Shown here: positions 5,609-9,567 of the stretch, piece after piece | Layout of the letters: each line of letters begins with the position of its first letter | Position numbering within the stretch: the stretch's first letter is position 1 | The notes under the pieces: model-generated | The model's input: the letters and a program-made list of their open reading frames with translations, nothing else | Databases searched by the model: none | Told to the model about the DNA's origin: nothing | NCBI GenBank assembly: GCA_947470005.1 | Contig: CANISA010000042.1 | Coordinates: 1-9,567, forward strand | From: Legionellaceae bacterium | GTDB lineage: Bacteria; Pseudomonadota; Gammaproteobacteria; Legionellales; Legionellaceae | Length of the DNA: 9,567 bases | Reading direction: 5' to 3' | Made by a program: the position numbers and the translations under genes

Positions 5609-6172
5609 TTATTCTTGAAAAATGTATTTTACGTAGCAAAATAAAACATTACCGGCCCCTTGAGAGCCTGGAATATACGCGGCCGCGGCGGTCACACGAC
5701 GGTAACTAATTGAGATCAAAGGTAAAATGCCAGGGAAAGGGATGTTGTGGAAAATATCAGGGCGTGCCGTAACCAACACGCTATAACCAATGCCCATTCC
5801 GAGTTCTGGAGTGAAGTGAGCCATTTTGAGAAAAGCATACCCGATCATAGGCTCTATGTTTTTATGTGAGTCAAGAAAGGCGATGGCATACAGACCATTC
5901 CAGTCACCCTCTTTATCATAAAAACTTTTTCCAAGCCCTCCACCCCAAGCGGCTTCGTTGTAGGTATCGAGTCTTTTTTTGGGATATAAATAGCGATTGT
6001 GCCAAGCATAGCCGGTGAGGTATAGCTCGTTATCCCCGTCGGTCCACGTTTGATTAAGTCTGTCACAGACTGGCTTAAACCAAGAGGGCCACTGGCTGCA
6101 GGCCTGTGCCGGTTCGGCTGATGCATGGGTGCCTATGATTAAACAGAATAAAAAAAGTAGAAAGTGTTTCAT
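5609..6172 (-). CDS. pagP: Lipid A palmitoyltransferase PagP
   Basis: PagP (Rcp in Legionella) is an eight-stranded outer-membrane barrel that moves a palmitate from phospholipid to lipid A, giving resistance to cationic antimicrobial peptides. The 187-residue precursor has a signal peptide (hydrophobic core 4-14, cleavage after ASA at 19). Family motifs: YAWHNRY, RLDTYNEAAWGGGLGKS, WNGLYAIAFLDSHK, EPMIGYAF, LGMGIGYSVLVTARPDI, PGILPLISISY and AYIPGSQGAGNVLF. The catalytic residues His58, Asp101 and Ser102 are all present, with the same 43-residue His-Asp spacing as E. coli His33/Asp76/Ser77. It starts 19 bases after the coq7 stop on the same strand, so it is probably expressed with coq7; the Shine-Dalgarno is weak. 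I see no PhoP-type box, so the usual stress regulation of pagP is not evident. Confidence 0.95.
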   Translation of the reverse strand: MKHFLLFLFCLIIGTHASAEPAQACSQWPSWFKPVCDRLNQTWTDGDNELYLTGYAWHNRYLYPKKRLDTYNEAAWGGGLGKSFYDKEGDWNGLYAIAFLDSHKNIEPMIGYAFLKMAHFTPELGMGIGYSVLVTARPDIFHNIPFPGILPLISISYRRVTAAAAYIPGSQGAGNVLFCYVKYIFQE

Positions 6173-6191
6173 CAGGTATTATTGTTCTCGT

Positions 6192-6836
6192 TTAGATATG
6201 TTTACTGCTTGCAGTTAACAGTGTTGACATGCCATACATGAGGCGTTTAATCAACGCTGGGAGCTCGGCTCCTCCCGCGGAAACAGCGGACTCTGCGTGT
6301 GCTGTTTCATCTGCTTTCATTTGTAATAAAACGGCTTTTGTTTTTTCATCGTGTGCAGGAACCTGCTCAAGGTGGCGCGCAATGTGTGCAGTGACTTGAT
6401 GCTCTGTTTCAGCAACAAATCCGAGGCTCCATCGATCGCCGACTAAACCGGCTATCGCGCCGATGAGAAATGATCCGCCATACCAAAAAGGGTTAAGGAC
6501 ACTGGGTTGGCTACCGAGTTCGCGCAGGCGCTCCTCGCACCAAGCGAGGTGCTCAATCTCTTCTGCGGCTGCTTGTGTCATTTGATCTTTGACGGAGGTT
6601 AATTGGGCGGTTAAGGCCTGTCCTTGGTACAGGGCTTGAGCACACACTTCGCCAGCATGGTTCACACGCATCAGACCTGCAACATGACGCTTTTCTTCTG
6701 GGCTCATGAGGGCTTCAGGTCGTGCTGCGGCAGGATTTTCGCGTACGCTGCTTCGTTTTTGAGGGACACACAGGGCACGTAAAGCCGTGTCTACTTCGCA
6801 TAAAAATCGATCAAACACACCGGGATTTCGCATCAT
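6192..6836 (-). CDS. coq7: Coq7-type demethoxyubiquinone hydroxylase
   Basis: Coq7 is a di-iron, membrane-associated monooxygenase performing the C6 hydroxylation that precedes the last O-methylation of ubiquinone. It replaces the flavoprotein UbiF in many gammaproteobacteria. In the 214-residue product the carboxylate-bridged di-iron ligands are visible: Glu63 (MRVNHAGE), Glu93 and His96 (EEIEH), Glu145 region (VAETEHQ), and Glu177 and His180 (DETAH). A hydrophobic FLIGAIAGLVG stretch (123-133) probably contacts the membrane. Length is typical of the bacterial enzyme. Two ATGs (6836, 6833) are possible, neither with a good Shine-Dalgarno. It is divergent from pepP-ubiH, placing two ubiquinone hydroxylases on either side of one 114-base control region. 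pagP follows directly. Confidence 0.95.
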   Translation of the reverse strand: MMRNPGVFDRFLCEVDTALRALCVPQKRSSVRENPAAARPEALMSPEEKRHVAGLMRVNHAGEVCAQALYQGQALTAQLTSVKDQMTQAAAEEIEHLAWCEERLRELGSQPSVLNPFWYGGSFLIGAIAGLVGDRWSLGFVAETEHQVTAHIARHLEQVPAHDEKTKAVLLQMKADETAHAESAVSAGGAELPALIKRLMYGMSTLLTASSKHI

Positions 6837-6882
6837 GGGTTAGAATAATCGGCTGATCAAACAGGCCGCTAGGGTAACAATT

Positions 6883-6911
6883 TTGGCTTGATTGGGCAAA
6901 TCAGTTATCAT
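6883..6911 (+). promoter_or_regulatory. Probable pepP-ubiH promoter
   Basis: TTGGCT (6883-6888), a 17-base spacer and TATCAT (6906-6911) form a reasonable sigma70 promoter 39 bases before the pepP start. On the opposite strand TTGCCC-17-TACCCT partly overlaps it and could serve coq7, though it is weaker. Confidence 0.45.
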
Positions 6912-6950
6912 CTCTGAGTAGAGAAAAGGGTTCATTTAGGCGGAGAGGTC

Positions 6951-8252
6951 ATGACAATCGATTACCATGCGCGTCGACAGCAACTCGCAAACCAATTACC
7001 GATGAATGCTATCGCTGTGATTCCTGCGGCAAGCGAGCAGGTTCGAAATGGCGATGCGCATTACCGATTTTGCCAAGACAGCGATTTTTATTATTTGACG
7101 GGCTTTGATGAGCCGGATGCGTTGTTGTTGATTACGTCCGGGGCGCAGTGCGAGAGTGTGTTATTTAATCGTCCACGCGTGCCCGCGGAGGAGCAGTGGA
7201 CGGGGGCACGCTTAGGTCAAGACGATGCCCCCACGGTTTTAAATCTGCACGCGGCATTTTCGATGGGGCGTTTGGATGAGCGATTACCGGAGTTACTCGC
7301 GGGCAAGCAGACGGTATATTACCCCCTTGGACGCTATCCTGCGCATGAACAAGCGCTTTGGCGTGCGTGGCAGGTGATGAAAGGGAAAGGGCGTCGTGGC
7401 GTTACTGCACCGACGTCGTTTGTGGATTTAGCGCCCGTGTTGGGTGAGATGCGCTTGATTAAAGGTGATGCCGAGCTGGCGTTGATGCGCGAAGCCGCGC
7501 GTGTCTCCATTGCCGGCCATCAACGTGCGATGCGGGCTTGCCGTCACGGGCGCTTTGAATACGAGTTGGAAGCTGAATTTCTTTATGAAATTACACGCCA
7601 TGGCTGTCGCAGCACGGCGTACGATTCGATCGTCGCCGGGGGAGCTCGAGGGTGTGTTTTGCATTACACGGCAAACAATCAACCGCTCATGTCAGGCGAG
7701 TTGGTGTTGATGGATGCGGGGGGGGAATGGGGTCATTATGCCGCAGACATCACGCGTACGTTTCCTGTGAGTGGTCGCTTTTCTGAAGAGCAGCGACTTA
7801 TTTATGAGCTTGTGTTGCGCGCGCAGCATGCGGGCATTGCCTGTGTGAAGCCTGGCACGCGCTGGGATAGCATTCAGCTGGAGGTGGTTCAGGTCCTCAC
7901 GCGTGGCTTGGTTGAGTTGGGGTTGTTGCGCGGCGACGTTGATGCGCTCATTGAGTCTCAAGCGTATAAACCCTTTTACATGCATTCATCGGGTCATTGG
8001 TTAGGGTTAGATGTGCACGATGCCGGGTCGTACACCGTGGATGGTCTTTGGCGTGAACTTCTGCCAGGCATGGTGTTGACGGTCGAACCGGGGTTATATA
8101 TTTCTGAAGGAGCAGAAGGCGTTGACCCACGTTGGTGGGGGATTGGCGTACGCATTGAAGATGACATTCATGTGACCCAGGATGGTCATGAAAATTTAAC
8201 AGAAGCATTGCCCGTGGCTGTTGATGCGCTGGAGGACTTACTGCGTGGCTGA
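6951..8252 (+). CDS. pepP: Xaa-Pro aminopeptidase P (M24B)
   Basis: Aminopeptidase P removes an N-terminal residue preceding proline, using a dinuclear manganese centre in the cytoplasm. The 433 residues (E. coli 441) comprise an N-terminal domain (about 1-170, with FCQDSDFYYLTGFDEPDA) and a C-terminal pita-bread domain. All five metal ligands can be placed: Asp255 (VLMDAG), Asp266 (YAADITRTFPVSG), His349 (HSSGHWLGLDVHD), Glu379 (LTVEPGLYI) and Glu403 (GVRIEDD). ATG 6951 follows a purine-rich GGCGGAGAGG Shine-Dalgarno region. The gene overlaps ubiH by 8 bases, the same pairing as in E. coli (pepP-ubiH), so the two are cotranscribed. The UPF0149 gene (ygfB) often found just upstream is absent; coq7 occupies that side. 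Confidence 0.97.
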   Translation: MTIDYHARRQQLANQLPMNAIAVIPAASEQVRNGDAHYRFCQDSDFYYLTGFDEPDALLLITSGAQCESVLFNRPRVPAEEQWTGARLGQDDAPTVLNLHAAFSMGRLDERLPELLAGKQTVYYPLGRYPAHEQALWRAWQVMKGKGRRGVTAPTSFVDLAPVLGEMRLIKGDAELALMREAARVSIAGHQRAMRACRHGRFEYELEAEFLYEITRHGCRSTAYDSIVAGGARGCVLHYTANNQPLMSGELVLMDAGGEWGHYAADITRTFPVSGRFSEEQRLIYELVLRAQHAGIACVKPGTRWDSIQLEVVQVLTRGLVELGLLRGDVDALIESQAYKPFYMHSSGHWLGLDVHDAGSYTVDGLWRELLPGMVLTVEPGLYISEGAEGVDPRWWGIGVRIEDDIHVTQDGHENLTEALPVAVDALEDLLRG

Positions 8253-9447
8253 GCAGGATGTTGATGTTCTGATTGTGGGTGGTGGAGTTATTGGTGCCGC
8301 ATTGATGCGTGCGCTTGAACCGTTAGGGTATCGTGTGCTTTTAGTGGACGATCGACCGATTCGTGTGGGTCATGTTTCGGATTTTGATGCACGCAGTTTG
8401 GCGCTATCACCCGCGAGTATTGAGATTTTAACGAGACTTTCGGTTTGGCCGTTATTGCAAGCACAAGCGACGCATATTGAGGCCATTCACGTGTCCGAGC
8501 AAGGTGGCTTTGGTCAGGCGCGCCTGCTCGGAGACAAACAACATCCGTTAGGCGCGGTCGTCGAAATGGAGGTGCTCAGAAGCGCGTTTGAGTCGCTGTT
8601 GAATCCGAAACAACGCTTGGCGCCGGCGAAACTGACCGCACTTGATGCAACAAGTGGTCAGGCTACGATTACAACAACAGCCGGTGAGCTGAGGCTGAAT
8701 GCCCGTTTGGTTGTTGGTGCCGATGGCGCGGACTCGTCGTTGCGTCAATGGTGTCACCTGAGTGCGCAGAGGAAAGATTATCAGCAACAGGCGATTGTGG
8801 CGAACATTGGATTAATGCGATCGCATCAACAGTGGGCGTATGAACGGTTTACACCGAGTGGTCCGTTGGCGTTGCTTCCGATGACGGACTTACGTGCCTC
8901 GCTTGTTTGGGTGCACGAGCCGGCGGAAGCCACGCGTTTGATGAGCGTAAGTGATGAGGCCTTTTTGTCTGCGTTGCAACGCGCATTTGGGTATCGCCTG
9001 GGGCGTTTCGTGAAAGCAGGGCAGCGAGTGGCTTATCCGCTTCGTCAAGTGATCATGCCTGAGCTGGTGGCGGGTTCGGTGGTGTTTATTGGTAATGCGG
9101 CGCATACGCTGCACCCCGTTGCGGGACAAGGATTTAATCTTGGGCTGCGTGATGTGGCAACACTCGTCCAATGCATTGCACACACAGGCCTTGGTGCTGA
9201 CACGTTACACACGTATCAACAATTGCGTCGAGCGGATCAAGCCATCATAACGCAGTTTACCGATGGCTTGATCACGCTGTTTAGTAGTCGATTGCCTGGC
9301 GTGGCGTTTGCACGGCAACTCGGGTTACTTGCGATGGATAACAGCGGCGCGCTAAAGAAAATAATATCGCGTTATGCGGGCGGTTTGGGTGGGGTTGTTC
9401 CCGATTTGGTGTGTGGGATCCCGTTGGCGCAACGTTATTCCGAATAG
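8245..9447 (+). CDS. ubiH: 2-octaprenyl-6-methoxyphenol hydroxylase UbiH
   Basis: UbiH is a class A flavoprotein monooxygenase that hydroxylates C1 of the ubiquinone ring, working with other Ubi proteins in a membrane-associated complex. I choose GTG 8245 as the start: GGAGG at 8231-8235 lies 9 bases upstream, inside pepP, and the product then begins MAEQDVDVLIVGGG. An in-frame TTG at 8221 has no such support. The 400 residues show the FAD Rossmann motif GGGVIG (12-17), FDARSLALS (47-54), VVGADGADSSLR (156-167) and the second FAD motif GNAAHTLHPVAGQGFNLGLRD (283-303). YERFTPSGPLALLPM (199-213) matches UbiH better than UbiI or UbiF. The reading frame is complete, ending eight bases before an insertion sequence. 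The usual downstream ubiI is not seen. Confidence 0.95.
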   Translation: MAEQDVDVLIVGGGVIGAALMRALEPLGYRVLLVDDRPIRVGHVSDFDARSLALSPASIEILTRLSVWPLLQAQATHIEAIHVSEQGGFGQARLLGDKQHPLGAVVEMEVLRSAFESLLNPKQRLAPAKLTALDATSGQATITTTAGELRLNARLVVGADGADSSLRQWCHLSAQRKDYQQQAIVANIGLMRSHQQWAYERFTPSGPLALLPMTDLRASLVWVHEPAEATRLMSVSDEAFLSALQRAFGYRLGRFVKAGQRVAYPLRQVIMPELVAGSVVFIGNAAHTLHPVAGQGFNLGLRDVATLVQCIAHTGLGADTLHTYQQLRRADQAIITQFTDGLITLFSSRLPGVAFARQLGLLAMDNSGALKKIISRYAGGLGGVVPDLVCGIPLAQRYSE

Positions 9448-9454
9448 CGTTCAT

Positions 9455-9470
9455 GGGCTTTGTTGCGTAA
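9455..9470. repeat. Terminal inverted repeat of the IS903-like element
   Basis: GGGCTTTGTTGCGTAA, the outer tip of the insertion sequence on the side of its transposase 3' end. The exact outer base may be 9455 or 9456, because IS903-group tips begin GGC. The partner repeat is outside the window. Confidence 0.65.
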
Positions 9471-9498
9471 CCCCTGGCAGTGTCTTCTTTCACAAAAT

Positions 9499-9567
9499 TC
9501 AGGCGGATCGACGGCTTCGAGGCATTCCTAACGATGTCATTTTATTGAGTGCGCCACTAGCGATCAT
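9499..9567 (-). CDS. IS903-like (IS5 family) transposase, last 22 codons
   Basis: The minus-strand frame is open from the right edge to a TGA at 9499-9501. It contains ALNKMTSLGMP, closely matching the C-terminus of IS903 transposase (ALNKMTKAGMP by my recollection). Only the extreme C-terminus is in view, so the DDE catalytic residues cannot be inspected and it is unknown whether the gene is intact. Confidence 0.7.
   Translation of the reverse strand: MIASGALNKMTSLGMPRSRRSA

Larger units (their letters stand above)
9455..9567 (-). mobile_element. IS5-family insertion sequence, IS903-like group, one end (continues past window)
   Basis: From 9455 the sequence begins GGGCTTTGTTGCGTAA, closely resembling the terminal inverted repeat of IS903-type elements (GGCTTTGTTGAATAA). 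Inside it the minus strand carries the end of an IS903-like transposase, at the distance expected for the 3' end of such an element. The other end, the rest of the transposase and any target-site duplication lie beyond the right edge. The element is inserted immediately 3' of ubiH without disrupting it. Confidence 0.75.

Noticed and set aside
8221..8244. Upstream TTG start for ubiH
   Set aside because: It would put the Shine-Dalgarno inside the coding region. GTG 8245 has GGAGG at ideal spacing and gives the usual short lead into the FAD motif.

Overview
The window reads as a chromosomal segment of a gammaproteobacterium. It carries a proteobacterial-type gyrB, the fused two-domain 23S rRNA methyltransferase RlmKL, DarP, a short Hfq, PagP, and the ubiquinone enzymes Coq7 and UbiH. 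Moderate GC, PagP, Coq7 used in place of UbiF, and a Gac/Rsm-like regulatory RNA recall Legionella/Coxiella relatives. That placement is an inference; no taxonomic marker settles it here.

Layout: (1) 1-1367, the C-terminal half of gyrB, open to the left edge, then a probable terminator. (2) 1419-1782, a long gap that is not empty. Its minus strand has a good sigma70/sigmaS-type promoter followed at once by two perfect 29-nt repeats. Each repeat folds into two adjacent hairpins with GGA in the loop, and a TGTAAG-N6-CTT box lies upstream. I read this as an undescribed CsrA/RsmA-sequestering small RNA of the RsmY/RsmZ/CsrB type, about 130 nt long, transcribed divergently from hfq. (3) hfq (70 codons), whose predicted protein lacks the usual rim arginines, runs tail-to-tail with a periplasmic TlpA-like thioredoxin gene. 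Upstream of the latter, on the same strand, is a decayed gene that keeps its Shine-Dalgarno and start codon. (4) darP and rlmKL overlap by one base; both products act on the large ribosomal subunit. (5) A minus-strand pair, coq7 then pagP. (6) Divergently, pepP and ubiH overlap by 8 bases. (7) Eight bases past the ubiH stop lies the end of an IS5-family, IS903-like insertion sequence, which runs off the right edge with the last codons of its transposase on the minus strand.

Themes: RNA-based post-transcriptional control (Hfq beside a probable CsrA sponge), large-subunit maturation (DarP with RlmKL), ubiquinone synthesis (Coq7 and UbiH on either side of a shared promoter region) and envelope maintenance (PagP, TlpA-like protein). 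Mobile and decayed DNA is limited to the 2527-2817 gene remnant and the right-hand IS.
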